In this document: positions 23,099 through 31,817 of the stretch, piece by piece
Numbering within the stretch: the stretch's first letter is position 1
How the letters are laid out: the number at the start of each line of letters is the position of its first letter
Made by a program: the position numbers and the translations under genes
Notes under the pieces: model-generated
What the model saw: the letters and a program-made list of their open reading frames with translations, nothing else
The model's database searches: none
Told to the model about the DNA's origin: nothing
Assembly (NCBI GenBank): GCA_049511415.1
Contig: JBEKYC010000064.1
Location: 1 to 42,177, forward strand
Direction of reading: 5' to 3'
Length of the DNA: 42,177 nucleotides
Source of the DNA: Bog-159 sp049511415
GTDB taxonomy: Bacteria; Acidobacteriota; Terriglobia; Bryobacterales; Bryobacteraceae

Positions 23099-24514
23099 AC
23101 CCCCCAGGGCGCGCAGAAAGTCGTAATAAAAAGCCAGACCCTTCGTGAAGGAATCGAGCGGCAGACGCTCGTCCCGCCCGTGGGCGCGCACGTCGTCCCG
23201 CTCGAGCGCGATGGCGGAGAAGCCATAGGCAGGTATACCGGCGGCGGCGAGATACACGGTATCGGACGCGCCGTTCTCCATAACGGGCAGCACGGGCACG
23301 CCGGGCCAGATGCCGTGCGCAATGTTGGTGAGAGGCGTGAAAACTTCCGGGATCGGCGGCGGAGGCGCCATGGGCTTGCGTTCCGCGGGACTGCCATGAC
23401 CCAACCCGCCGAGGTGTTTGACTTCGAGCTGGGGATCGCCGAACACTTCGATCAACTGGCGGCGGACCTCTTCAGGGGAGTGGCCGGGCAGGATCCGGCA
23501 GTTCACGCTGGCCAGCGCAGTCTGGGGCAGCGCGTTATAAGCATGGCCCGCTTGCAAGCGCGTGGCGACGCAGGTGGTGCGGAAGTTGGAGTTGAAGGCA
23601 GGCGTCTGGCTCAAGCGGGCGACGGCAGCGGGGTCGGGCGGATCTTTTAGAATGGCGCGCAGATCCTGGGCGGTGGGGCCCTTTTCAACGTCCGCCAGTT
23701 TTGCGAAATAGGTGCGCGTCACGCTATTCAACTCGAAGGGAAACCGATAACGCGATAGCTTTTCGAGCGCGGCCGCCAGTTCGTAAATGGCATTGTCCGG
23801 ACGCGGCAGAGAGCTGTGGCCGCCGCGATTGGCGGCGGTAATGTCGAAGTCGGCGTAAAGCTTCTCGGTGGCTTCGACATCGATTGAAACCGGACGGCCA
23901 TGGTCCATATCGATTCCGCCGGCATCCGGATTGATGGCGAAGGCCGCCTGTTTCAGCTCGGGTTGGTGTTCCAGTAACCAAGCCACACCGTTGAAATCGC
24001 CACCCTCTTCGTCCGCGGTGAGAGCCAGCAGGATGTCGCGATCGGGGCGGAAGCCTTCTCGATGCAGGCGGATGAGGTCTGCGACGAGGATGGCGTCATC
24101 CTCTTTCATGTCCTGAGTGCCGCGGCCGTAGTAGTAGCCGTCTTTTTCGACGAACTGAAACGGATCGGTGGTCCAATCGGAACGCAGCGCCTCCACGACA
24201 TCCAAATGCGCGACGATGAGGACCGGCTTTTTGCCCGGCGCGCCACGATAACGAAGCAGCAGGTTTTTCTTGCGATCGTTAGGCCCGATCACCAGCACGT
24301 CTTCGGCGGGAAAGCCGGCGGCGCGGAAGCGGTCGGCCATGGCCTGGGACGCCGCGGTGACGCTGCCGACCGAGTCGGTGGTGTTGATTTCAATGAGCTG
24401 TTTGAAGATGGCGCGGGCTTCGGCCAAATCGACCGCGGCAATGGGGCTGGCGGCCCGCGCCGCTCCGAACGAGGACAAAACGGTCATTAGAACAGCGATT
24501 CGGTAGAGCGGCAT
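23090..24514 (-). CDS. Exported M20-family metallopeptidase
   Basis: A 474-residue zinc peptidase of the M20 (ArgE/DapE/carboxypeptidase Ss1) family. It has a signal peptide (residues ~1-22, LMTVLSSFGAARAAS). Metal and catalytic residues are in order: VAHLDVV (His103, Asp105), GRGTQDMKEDDA (bridging Asp), LTADEEGGD (Glu-Glu), NPDAGG and, near the end, RAHGRDERLPL (His). A dimerisation insert with AANRGGHSSLPRPDNAIYEL lies between, as usual. The likely role is periplasmic peptide or acylamino-acid hydrolysis. GGGAG lies five bases before the ATG. It is divergent from the DUF4139 gene across a 275-base repeat-rich region. Confidence 0.92.
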   Translation of the reverse strand: MPLYRIAVLMTVLSSFGAARAASPIAAVDLAEARAIFKQLIEINTTDSVGSVTAASQAMADRFRAAGFPAEDVLVIGPNDRKKNLLLRYRGAPGKKPVLIVAHLDVVEALRSDWTTDPFQFVEKDGYYYGRGTQDMKEDDAILVADLIRLHREGFRPDRDILLALTADEEGGDFNGVAWLLEHQPELKQAAFAINPDAGGIDMDHGRPVSIDVEATEKLYADFDITAANRGGHSSLPRPDNAIYELAAALEKLSRYRFPFELNSVTRTYFAKLADVEKGPTAQDLRAILKDPPDPAAVARLSQTPAFNSNFRTTCVATRLQAGHAYNALPQTALASVNCRILPGHSPEEVRRQLIEVFGDPQLEVKHLGGLGHGSPAERKPMAPPPPIPEVFTPLTNIAHGIWPGVPVLPVMENGASDTVYLAAAGIPAYGFSAIALERDDVRAHGRDERLPLDSFTKGLAFYYDFLRALGGGL

Positions 24515-24540
24515 CAGACTCCCGGCTTTTTGATTTTTAG

Positions 24541-24556
24541 GTTAAGGCATCTTAAC
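24541..24556. promoter_or_regulatory. Operator-like inverted repeat upstream of the M20 gene
   Basis: GTTAAGGCATCTTAAC is a perfect 6-base inverted repeat around GCAT, 27 bases upstream of the M20 start, in the divergent intergenic region. Confidence 0.35.
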
Positions 24557-24571
24557 ACATCAGGGCGGAAA

Positions 24572-24631
24572 GCGACAAAACGTGACGAAATGCGACAGAA
24601 TGCGACACTTTTTCAAGTTTTTTGTCGCATT
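24572..24631. repeat. 10-base-period GCGACA array plus inverted copy
   Basis: Four head-to-tail 10-base units start at 24572, 24582, 24592 and 24602: GCGACAAAAC, GTGACGAAAT, GCGACAGAAT, GCGACACTTT. AATGCGACA (24599-24607) is matched by an exact inverted copy TGTCGCATT (24623-24631) with a 15-base T-rich spacer. One helical turn per unit suggests a multi-site protein-binding array. The rest of the 24515-24789 intergenic region shows no gene. Confidence 0.6.
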
Positions 24632-24789
24632 GGTGAGTACCCACGGTGTAGCAATACATTGCGAAATGAGGTTAGCACGGCGGAGTGGACAGCAGCGACA
24701 GACGGTTTCCGTACGCCTTTGCAATCAGTGAGATAGGAGCTACGGAGTTTTGTGATCGGCGGTTTACGGCGGGCGCGCGTCATGACAGC

Positions 24790-26307
24790 ATGAGACTTAT
24801 GACCTTATGCTTGTGCAAACGCTGTGGCCGGTTGGCGCTACTGTGCGCTGGTCTCACGGCTCTGGTAAGGGGCGCCGATCCCGCCCTGACCATTTACAAT
24901 CAGAACTTCGCGGTGATCCGCGAAAGCCTGCCGCTGGACTTGAAGGCAGGCGACAACACCGTCCGGTTCACCGGGGCAACCGCGCAGGTGGAACCGGATT
25001 CGGTAATTCTGCGGGATCCCACGGGGAGACACACCGTGCAGATCGTGGAACAGAACTACCGCAGCGATCCGGTCTCGCAGGATCTGCTGCTAAACCTGTT
25101 CGAAGGCAAGACGATCGATTTCGCCGTGCGCAGGCCGGACGGGACCACAAGCGCGGTCTCGGGCAAGATCGTGCGCAGCGGGTATGTGCCGCACTACCAG
25201 GCGATGAGCCGCTACGGCGCGCAGTATGCGTCTAACCAGGCGATGATGGTCTCGGGTGGCGGGGGACAGCCGATCATCGAAGTCGGGGGAAAGCTGCAGT
25301 TCTCGCTGCCAGGTGAGCCGGTTTTTCCGGCGCTGGGCGACGATACGATTCTGAAGCCTACGCTGGACTGGAACCTGTATTCGGGCCAGGCCGCCCGCTT
25401 CGCCGCGGAGTTGAGCTACATTTCGGGCGGGCTGAGCTGGTCGAGCGACTATAACATCGTCGCGCCGGAGATCGGGGACACACTGGACCTGGTGGCTTGG
25501 GTGACGCTGGATAACCAGAGCGGCAAGCAGTTCGACCACGCGCACATCAAGCTGATGGCGGGGGACGTGAACAAGGAACAGCCTTCCACGGGCGACATGT
25601 TCAGAGCTTCGGCTGGACTTGCCATGGCATCGCCACCCGCGCAGGTGACCGAGAAGACGTTTGAGGATTATCATCTCTACACGCTTCCGCGAGCTACCAC
25701 GATACACGACCGGGAAACCAAGCAGGTGGAGTTTCTGCGGGCTACCGGCATTCAATCGAAGCGTCAGTATGTCTACGATGGCGCGGCACTCGACAGGCTG
25801 TACGGCACGCAGGATTTGCGGCAGATGCCGCAATACGGCACGCAATCGAATCCGCACGTGTGGGTGATGCGGGAGTTTGCCAACAGCGAGGCCAACCACC
25901 TGGGCGTTCCGCTGCCACAAGGCCGCTTGCGCTTCTATCGCCGCGACCAGGACGGCCAAGTGGAGTTCACCGGTGAAAATCTGATCGAGCACACACCGAA
26001 GGATGAAACCGTGCGGGTGTACACGGGCAATGCGTTCGACATTGCCGGCGAGCGGCGGCAGACAAAGTTTCAATCGCACTTCCAGCAGGAATGGCTGGAT
26101 GAATCGTTCGAGATCAAGCTGCGGAACCACAAGAAGGAGGCTGTGACGGTGCGAGTCGTGGAACACCTTTACCGCTGGTCGAATTGGGCGATCAGCCAGG
26201 AATCGGCCCCGCACCGGCAGGTGGACAGCAAGACGATCGAATATGAGGTGGCGCTGGGACCGGACGAGGAGAAGGTGGTCACCTACACGGCGCACTACAC
26301 TTGGTAA
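24790..26307 (+). CDS. Exported DUF4139-type protein
   Basis: A 505-residue protein from the ATG at 24790. A nearby alternative is ATG 24799, and neither has a clear Shine-Dalgarno. A signal-like start (CGRLALLCAGLTALVRGAD) is followed by ALTIYNQNFAVIRESLPLDL, a typical N-terminal strand of DUF4139/mucoidy-inhibitor-A-like proteins, then VEPDSVILRDP, a middle beta-rich region with ELSYISGGLSWSSDYNIVAP and LVAWVTLDNQSGKQFDHAHI, the core of DUF4139, and a C-terminal strand set with IEYEVALGPDEEKVVTYTAH. The function of the family is unknown. It is likely periplasmic. It stands alone, convergent with the BNR protein. Confidence 0.82.
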   Translation: MRLMTLCLCKRCGRLALLCAGLTALVRGADPALTIYNQNFAVIRESLPLDLKAGDNTVRFTGATAQVEPDSVILRDPTGRHTVQIVEQNYRSDPVSQDLLLNLFEGKTIDFAVRRPDGTTSAVSGKIVRSGYVPHYQAMSRYGAQYASNQAMMVSGGGGQPIIEVGGKLQFSLPGEPVFPALGDDTILKPTLDWNLYSGQAARFAAELSYISGGLSWSSDYNIVAPEIGDTLDLVAWVTLDNQSGKQFDHAHIKLMAGDVNKEQPSTGDMFRASAGLAMASPPAQVTEKTFEDYHLYTLPRATTIHDRETKQVEFLRATGIQSKRQYVYDGAALDRLYGTQDLRQMPQYGTQSNPHVWVMREFANSEANHLGVPLPQGRLRFYRRDQDGQVEFTGENLIEHTPKDETVRVYTGNAFDIAGERRQTKFQSHFQQEWLDESFEIKLRNHKKEAVTVRVVEHLYRWSNWAISQESAPHRQVDSKTIEYEVALGPDEEKVVTYTAHYTW

Positions 26308-26349
26308 GGGGGCGGCTGACCACGAAAGACGAGGGTCTGCCCCACAGGT

Positions 26350-29300
26350 TCACTTGACCATTACGGCCTTAACGCCTTGTTGCTCGACGGCTCGCTGCAG
26401 GGCCGGGAGATCATTTGACTGGATGTCGGACCAGCGCTGCAGGTATTGATCGGATTCGTTTTTCACTTTGTCCCACTGCTTGAGGGCCGCCTCGGTGGGG
26501 GCGGAATCGGAATCGCTATCCACGATCGTGGCGAGATATGCCAGGCTACCGTCCACGCCCATGCCGTAGTTGAGTGAGTCTTCGTTGGCGTGGATTTTCA
26601 GGTTCAGCAGGCGATCCTGCAATGCTCCCAGTTTTTCGTCGAGGGCTTGGGCGTCGGCCAGTTTCAGCCGCTTATGCAAATCCTGTACCTGGGTTCGCAG
26701 ATCGATAATTTGATTGGCGGCGGTATAGACGCGGGCCAACTCGGCTTGGATTTCCACGAGAGTCGCAAACTGCTTTTCGAGATCGGCCGGAGATACCTTG
26801 ACGCGCGGGTCGAGCTTCACTTCGAGCGGCGCGGTGAGAGTCTTGCCATCCACGGTGAGCTTCACCTGATACTTTCCGGGAAGCGCGAGGGGTCCGCGGG
26901 CGCCCGCGGAGTACTCGTATAGGTAATAATCCTTCACGCGCGGCGCATCTTCGTAGTGCAGGTCCCAAACGAAGCGGTTCATGCCGGGCTTGATTTCGAT
27001 CTGCATTTTGGGCTTGTCGTCGTCGGGATCGAGGGGCTCGTCGAGGGGCTCGGGATCGGTCGAGGAATAGCTGCGGACGAGTTTGCCGGCGGAATCCAGG
27101 ATTTCGATGGTAGCGCTCTTGGGCTTTTCCTTCACATCGAAGTAAATGACAGCGCCGGGCGGTGGATTCTGGCCCGAGGTAGGCGCCTCCTTGGGCCCCT
27201 TCGCCGAGTGCACGCGCCAAGCCGCAGCTGGATCGTATAGCCAGACGGCGGCGTTGCGCGACGTGTCGCTCGACTGGCGTAGGGGCGAGATATCGTCCAA
27301 CACCCAGAACGAGCGACCGTGAGTGGCCAGCACCAGATCGTTTTCATGGATGACGAGGTCGTGCACCGGGGTGGTGGGCAGATTCAGTTGCAGCGGCTCC
27401 CATTTTTCGCCGGCATTGTATGAAACAAAAACGCCGGCTTCCGTGCCGGCAAAAAGCAAGCCTTTGCGCCTGGGATCCTCGCGCACGGCACGGACAAAGG
27501 AGCCTTCGGGGATGCCGTCGACCAGGAGCTTCCAAGTTTTGCCGTAGTCGGATGTGGCGTAAATATAGGGCTTCAGGTCGTCGTTGGCGTGGCGATCGAC
27601 AGCCACCCAAGCGGTACCGGGATCGTGGGGCGAGGCGTCGATCTGGCTGATTTTGCTCCACTCGGGCATTTCTTTGGGCGTGACATCGGTCCAATTCTTG
27701 CCGGCGTCGCGAGTGACGTGGACCAGGCCGTCATCGGCGCCCGCCCAGATCAGACCTTTGGTGAGCGGCGATTCGGAGATAGCGAAGACGGTGTCGTAAT
27801 ATTCGGTGCCGGTATCATCGATGGTGACCGGGCCGCCGGAGGGCTGCTGTTTACTTTTGTCGTTGCGGGTCAGGTCACCGCTGATGGCCTCCCAGTGAAT
27901 GCCGGCGTCGGTGGTGCGGAAGAGGCGCTCGCCGCCATGATAGAGCACATTGGGATCGTGGGGCGAAAACAGCAGCGGCGCGGTCCACTGGAAACGGTGT
28001 TCCAGGCCGGCGGCGCCCTTGCCGTCGCTGAGGGCGGCGGAAACGCCGATGACTTTGGCCTGGCCGGTGCGCTTGTTGAACATGGTCAGCAGGCCCTGAT
28101 AGTCGGCCGCGAAGACGATATCGGGATCGGGCAGATAGGGCGCGATGTAGCCGGCCTCGCCGCCGCCCACGGGATACCAGTCCTGGCGTTCGATAGTGGC
28201 GCCTTCGGAACCGCGCGTAGCGATGGCGACGCTGGAATTATCCTGCTGCGAACCGTACAAATAATACGGGAAACGATTGTCGGCGATGACGTGATAGAAC
28301 TGCGCGGTGGGCTGGTTATCCTGGGCGGTCCAGTGATCGCCACCGTCCAGGGTGACGGTAGCGCCGCCGTCGTCGGTCTGGATCATGCGCCGGGTGTTGA
28401 GCGGATCGATCCAGAGGCCGTGATTATCGCCATGCGGCACTTTGATTTTGTTGAAGGTACGGCCGCCGTCGGTGGAGCGATGAAATTCGACGTTGAGGAT
28501 GTAGACGGTATTGGGATCTTTTGGATCGGCGACCACGTGCATGTAGTACCAGGCGCGCTGGGTGAGGCGATGGTCGGGGTTGATGAGTTCCCATTTGTCG
28601 CCGCCATCGTCGGAGCGGTAGAGGCCGCCGTTGCGGGCTTCGATGAGCGCGTAGATGCGGTCGGAATTGGCGGCTACGGCGACGCCGATTTTCCCGTACG
28701 GGCCTTCCGGGAGACCTTCGCCAGCGACTTTTTTCCAGGTTGTGCCGCTATCGGCCGAGCGATATAGGCCGCTGCCCGGGCCGCCACTGGTGAGGGTCCA
28801 AGGCTGGCGGCGGACCTGCCACATGGCGGCGAACAGGATGTGGGAGTTGTGGGGATCGAAGGCTACATCGATGCCGCCGGTGTTCTCGTCGATGTAGAGC
28901 ACTTTCGACCAGGTTTTGCCACCGTCGGTGGTGCGAAAGATACCGCGCTCGGTGTTCGGACCGTAGGGGTGGCCGAGGGCGGCCACGAAGACGGTGTCAG
29001 GATCGTGGGGATCGACGATCAGCTTGCCGACGGCGCGGGAGTCGCGCAGGCCGACGTTCTTCCAGGTTTTGCCGGCATCGACTGATTTGTAGATGCCGTC
29101 GCCGGTAGCGGCATTGCCGCGGATGCAGCCTTCACCGGTGCCGGCGTAGATCACGTTGGGATCGGAGGCGGCAATGGCGAGGCTGCCGATGGATGACGAT
29201 TTTTCGTGATCGAAGATGGGCTTCCAGGTGATGGCTCCGTCGGTGGTTTTCCAGATACCGCCGCCGGTGGCGCCGAAGTAGTAGCTGGTGGGATCGCCGG

Positions 29301-29517
29301 GGATGCCCGCCGCAGTCAGCGACCGGCCGCCGCGAAACGGACCGACGACCCGGTATTGCATGCCTTGCTCGTCGGGCTTTTTGTCTTTGTCTTTTTCGTC
29401 AGCCGGCGGGTGTGCGGAGAGGGTGATGGCCAGGAGGGGGATGAGAAGGCGAGACACGGAGACACGGAGACGCGGAGACACGGGGACGCGGGGACTTGGG
29501 GACGCGGGGAGGCTCAT
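26350..29517 (-). CDS. Exported BNR/sortilin-type beta-propeller protein
   Basis: A 1055-residue exoprotein. After a hydrophobic leader (LLIPLLAITLSAHPP, ~25-39) come multiple Asp-box/BNR units from ~50 to ~740, for example IWKTTDGAITWKPIFD, IYKSVDAGKTWKNVG, IFRTTDGGKTWSKV, LYRSADSGTTWKKV and YATSDYGKTWKLLV. These match the S-x-D-x-G-x-T-W box of the VPS10/sortilin-like propellers found in acidobacterial glycosyl-hydrolase-like proteins. The C-terminal ~300 residues contain a beta domain (LPGKYQVKLTVDGKTLTAPL) and a helical region. Enzymatic activity cannot be inferred. Residues 4-22 (PASPSPRVPVSPRLRVSVS) are encoded by the octamer repeat. The start overlaps the upstream coiled-coil gene by ATGA. 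Confidence 0.85.
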   Translation of the reverse strand: MSLPASPSPRVPVSPRLRVSVSRLLIPLLAITLSAHPPADEKDKDKKPDEQGMQYRVVGPFRGGRSLTAAGIPGDPTSYYFGATGGGIWKTTDGAITWKPIFDHEKSSSIGSLAIAASDPNVIYAGTGEGCIRGNAATGDGIYKSVDAGKTWKNVGLRDSRAVGKLIVDPHDPDTVFVAALGHPYGPNTERGIFRTTDGGKTWSKVLYIDENTGGIDVAFDPHNSHILFAAMWQVRRQPWTLTSGGPGSGLYRSADSGTTWKKVAGEGLPEGPYGKIGVAVAANSDRIYALIEARNGGLYRSDDGGDKWELINPDHRLTQRAWYYMHVVADPKDPNTVYILNVEFHRSTDGGRTFNKIKVPHGDNHGLWIDPLNTRRMIQTDDGGATVTLDGGDHWTAQDNQPTAQFYHVIADNRFPYYLYGSQQDNSSVAIATRGSEGATIERQDWYPVGGGEAGYIAPYLPDPDIVFAADYQGLLTMFNKRTGQAKVIGVSAALSDGKGAAGLEHRFQWTAPLLFSPHDPNVLYHGGERLFRTTDAGIHWEAISGDLTRNDKSKQQPSGGPVTIDDTGTEYYDTVFAISESPLTKGLIWAGADDGLVHVTRDAGKNWTDVTPKEMPEWSKISQIDASPHDPGTAWVAVDRHANDDLKPYIYATSDYGKTWKLLVDGIPEGSFVRAVREDPRRKGLLFAGTEAGVFVSYNAGEKWEPLQLNLPTTPVHDLVIHENDLVLATHGRSFWVLDDISPLRQSSDTSRNAAVWLYDPAAAWRVHSAKGPKEAPTSGQNPPPGAVIYFDVKEKPKSATIEILDSAGKLVRSYSSTDPEPLDEPLDPDDDKPKMQIEIKPGMNRFVWDLHYEDAPRVKDYYLYEYSAGARGPLALPGKYQVKLTVDGKTLTAPLEVKLDPRVKVSPADLEKQFATLVEIQAELARVYTAANQIIDLRTQVQDLHKRLKLADAQALDEKLGALQDRLLNLKIHANEDSLNYGMGVDGSLAYLATIVDSDSDSAPTEAALKQWDKVKNESDQYLQRWSDIQSNDLPALQRAVEQQGVKAVMVK
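29451..29512. repeat. Octamer-type GACACGGA/GACGCGGG tandem repeat, copy 2
   Basis: About eight imperfect 8-base units (GAGACACG, GAGACACG, GAGACGCG, GAGACACG, GGGACGCG, GGGACTTG, GGGACGCG) sit at the 5' end of the BNR gene and encode part of its N-terminus. It is the longest of the three copies. Confidence 0.7.
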
Positions 29518-29891
29518 TGGGGATGGCCGTTGCCTGGCCGGAGGCTTGCATCCAGGAACTTGTCCACTTTGTCGCCCATTTTGTCTATCTTGTCGCCCAG
29601 TTTGTCAATTCGCTCATCGGTACGCTTTAGGGCCTCCTCGGTCAACAAATGGGCAGAGGCAATCTGATCCATTTTGAGTTCGAAGCGCGCGTCCAGCTCC
29701 TGGCGGCGCTTTCGTTCGTTTCGGGTTTCCTGTACACCCAGGCGGATGGCGCGGCGCAGTATCGAATTAATGCGGTTGATTTCGCCGTCATGCCGCGCGG
29801 CATGCTCCTCTGCCTTCATCTGCATCGCTGCAATTTGCGCCCGCTGCTCCAGAATGAATTCGATGGTCTTCTCGACGTCCATGGATTTCAT
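29514..29891 (-). CDS. Small coiled-coil protein of unknown function
   Basis: A 125-residue, highly charged, wholly helical protein with heptad character throughout (EKTIEFILEQRAQIAAMQMK, then RIDKLGDKIDKMGDKVDKFL). The end is a run of three near-identical heptads of the form DKxGDKx. GAGG lies nine bases before the ATG at 29891. The second Met at 29882 is an alternative. The frame upstream is not protein-like and overlaps the divergent gene. The ATGA overlap with the BNR gene implies co-translation. It is probably an oligomerising scaffold. Confidence 0.72.
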   Translation of the reverse strand: MKSMDVEKTIEFILEQRAQIAAMQMKAEEHAARHDGEINRINSILRRAIRLGVQETRNERKRRQELDARFELKMDQIASAHLLTEEALKRTDERIDKLGDKIDKMGDKVDKFLDASLRPGNGHPQ

Positions 29892-29914
29892 TGTACAGCC
29901 TCGTTGCCGGAGTT

Positions 29915-29933
29915 CCGCCGGAGCCTCCGGCGG
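29915..29933. promoter_or_regulatory. GC hairpin between divergent genes
   Basis: CCGCCGGA (29915-29922) and TCCGGCGG (29926-29933) form a perfect 8-base stem with a 3-base loop, followed on the plus strand by ATTTTCG. It looks terminator-like but lies between two divergent starts, so it may insulate the two promoters or be a dispersed repeat. Confidence 0.35.
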
Positions 29934-29942
29934 ATTTTCGAG

Positions 29943-29951
29943 TGATATGAT
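29943..29951 (+). promoter_or_regulatory. Extended -10 promoter of the exported protein gene at 29983
   Basis: TGATATGAT contains the TGn motif and a TATGAT -10 (29946-29951). A start near 29958 leaves a 25-base leader with the AAGGAGG Shine-Dalgarno at 29968-29974. Confidence 0.4.
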
Positions 29952-29982
29952 AGAAGCCCCTAGAACCAAGGAGGCACCGCAC

Positions 29983-30897
29983 ATGTTTGCACGCAGTTTC
30001 GCATTGGTTTCCGCGCTGCTGGCCGCGGCCACTGGCGCGCGGCCGCAAACGGTCTTTCCCGATCATTGCCCTAGTGGTTCAACCTTACCGTTTGCAAACA
30101 TTCAGGTCAGCCAGTCCATCGACCAAAGCTGTCCGGCGCTGACCGGCGACCCTGAGGCCGCCGCCCGGAGCCAGACGCAAGACCAGGCCAAGAACAATTT
30201 CTGCGCGGACGCCGCGCACCCTGTGACTTACACGCCACAAATGTTCGTCGATCTGCAAGCCAAGGCGGTAACTAACGGGATCCCGTCAGGCCAAGGGCAG
30301 GAGCCGGCGACCCGCGACGGCCCGCGGGCACTGGGCGAGGGAACCGTCGTCAGATTGAAAGCTTACCTGATCGAAGCGCACTATGCAGATCTGGGCGACG
30401 GCGAAAGCGTGAACTGCTACAAGCCCAGCACGGCAGAGAACGACATCCACGTGGCGCTCGGCGTGGCGCCGGACACCAAGGAGTGCGCCAGCATCAGCGC
30501 GGAGATCAGCCCGCATTACAGGCCGGCGGCGTGGAGCGACATAGGGCTCTTCGAAACCCTAACGGGCAAGAAATATGTCGTGGACCCGCAACGGTCGTCG
30601 CGGCTGCAACAGCATCCTTACCGAGTCACCGGGCAGTTGTTTTACGACGCTTCGCACAAGCCGTGCCCCTGCGGCGCCAGCAACTGTGACGGGGACCCGT
30701 CGCGCGCGTCCAACTGGGAAATTCATCCCGTCTACAAGATCGAGGTGTGCAAGGCGGGCGCGTCCTGCGACGAGGGCGACGATAGCGCGTGGATGCCGTT
30801 TGACGTGTGGTGGAGCAGCCTGGCGCCCATACAGAAGGTCGCCAAGCCGCACACGCACGAATCGAACGAGGGCAAGAAAACGAAACCCAAGCCTTAA
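29983..30897 (+). CDS. Exported Cys-containing protein of unknown function
   Basis: A 304-residue protein beginning with a signal peptide (MFARSFALVSALLAAATGAR). A perfect AAGGAGG eight bases upstream fixes the start. The long frame from 29674 is an antisense shadow of the coiled-coil gene. The mature part holds about nine cysteines, including a PCPCGASNCDGDPSR cluster and KIEVCKAGASCDEGDD, plus a beta-rich centre (GEGTVVRLKAYLIEAHYADL, NDIHVALGVAPDTKEC, WEIHPVYKIEVC). The VVRLKAYL...DIHVAL... HPVYKIEV pattern is seen in small beta-barrel domains found in exported proteins, but I cannot name the family. The C-terminal tail is Lys-rich (KKTKPKP). Confidence 0.7.
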   Translation: MFARSFALVSALLAAATGARPQTVFPDHCPSGSTLPFANIQVSQSIDQSCPALTGDPEAAARSQTQDQAKNNFCADAAHPVTYTPQMFVDLQAKAVTNGIPSGQGQEPATRDGPRALGEGTVVRLKAYLIEAHYADLGDGESVNCYKPSTAENDIHVALGVAPDTKECASISAEISPHYRPAAWSDIGLFETLTGKKYVVDPQRSSRLQQHPYRVTGQLFYDASHKPCPCGASNCDGDPSRASNWEIHPVYKIEVCKAGASCDEGDDSAWMPFDVWWSSLAPIQKVAKPHTHESNEGKKTKPKP

Positions 30898-30949
30898 TGC
30901 GTTCCGCGGCAAGTTGTCAACGGACGAGTCCAGAGGTTAGAATTCCATC

Positions 30950-31528
30950 GTGCACTTTCGCAGATTGGCTTGTCTTATTCTGGGCGCCTGGCTGCTAGGC
31001 ATTTTGTTCATGGACACAGTGGTGATCCAGAACTTCAAATCGGTGGACCGGCTGCTGGCCCGGCCCCCGGCGCCGGCGGCACAGCAAATCAACAAGCTGG
31101 GACCGGCGGAGGCGCGCATGCTGTTGCGGCACCAGGTTTCGGAGCAGAATCGCTGGTATTTCGAAAGCTGGGGATGGGTGGCCATGGCATTGGGCGCGGC
31201 GCTGCTGATGGTGCTGCTATTCGGCAGCACGGAGACTAAAGCCACGCTGGTGCTGGCGCTGCTGATGCTGTTGATTGCGATTGTGCAACGGCTGGCGCTG
31301 ACGCCGGAGATGGTGGTGCTGGGGCGCATTATCGATTGGGTGCCACAGGAACAGCCGTCATCGGAGCGGTCCACTTTCTGGCTGATGCACAATGCCTACG
31401 TCGGGTTGGAGATGCTGAACCTGGCGCTGGGGCTGCTGATGGCGGGCAAGCTGCTGTTCCGCAGCCGGCGGAAGCGCAGCGTGGATGTGGATCAGGAGTT
31501 GATGGAGCGGCGGAGCGCGGCGCGATAG
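30950..31528 (+). CDS. Unknown membrane protein (about 4 TM)
   Basis: A 192-residue protein starting at GTG 30950, with AGAGG about 12 bases upstream. Hydrophobic helices lie at ~6-24, ~75-95, ~98-116 and ~145-167. Between the first two is a ~50-residue polar loop (DRLLARPPAPAAQQINKLGP). The tail is basic (FRSRRKRSVDVDQELMERRS). The helix-loop-three-helix layout resembles uncharacterised DUF4149-like inner-membrane proteins, but the match is loose. It follows the exported protein by 52 bases and is convergent with the microcompartment operon (7 bases between stops). Confidence 0.65.
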   Translation: MHFRRLACLILGAWLLGILFMDTVVIQNFKSVDRLLARPPAPAAQQINKLGPAEARMLLRHQVSEQNRWYFESWGWVAMALGAALLMVLLFGSTETKATLVLALLMLLIAIVQRLALTPEMVVLGRIIDWVPQEQPSSERSTFWLMHNAYVGLEMLNLALGLLMAGKLLFRSRRKRSVDVDQELMERRSAAR

Positions 31529-31535
31529 GGCGAGG

Positions 31536-31814
31536 CTAAAGCCCGGCGTCCAGATCGACGCGATCGATGAAACCGATTACGGCCATGTCGATGGGGGATT
31601 GCATGCGTCCCACACTGGACATGGCGGCGTAGCCGTCGGTGGTGAGCAGCACGCGGTCCCCGATGCCGGCGCCGATGGCATCGAGCGCGACTACGGCATC
31701 GCCGCGGTTGGAACCATCCAGGTTCAGGGGCTGCACCATCAGCAGATTGCGGCCTTCGTGGCTGGGGTGTTTGTGGGTGGCCACCATTTCACCGACAACG
31801 CGCGCGATCAGCAT
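31536..31814 (-). CDS. Microcompartment vertex protein BMC-P (EutN/CcmL family), copy 3
   Basis: A 92-residue pentamer-forming shell protein that caps vertices of icosahedral bacterial microcompartments. It starts MLIARVVGEMVATHKHP, has the family's LLMVQPLNLDG strand, ALDAIGAGIGDRVLLTTDGYAA loop, and ends IDMAVIGFIDRVDL. It is last of five shell/enzyme genes on the minus strand, three bases after the preceding BMC-P. Three BMC-P copies in a row are typical of planctomycete/verrucomicrobial-type and acidobacterial BMC loci. Confidence 0.93.
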   Translation of the reverse strand: MLIARVVGEMVATHKHPSHEGRNLLMVQPLNLDGSNRGDAVVALDAIGAGIGDRVLLTTDGYAAMSSVGRMQSPIDMAVIGFIDRVDLDAGL

Positions 31815-31817
31815 GGC

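Noticed and set aside
25090..26295. 401-codon antisense frame opposite the DUF4139 gene
   Set aside because: Shadow of the sense gene; no recognisable motif and Arg/His/Leu-skewed composition.
27589..28767. 392-codon open frame antisense to the BNR protein
   Set aside because: Opposite a gene with clear repeated Asp-box motifs. The Gly/Asp/Val-rich product looks like a shadow.
29451..29512. CRISPR array
   Set aside because: The units are contiguous 8-mers without unique spacers, and no cas genes are present.
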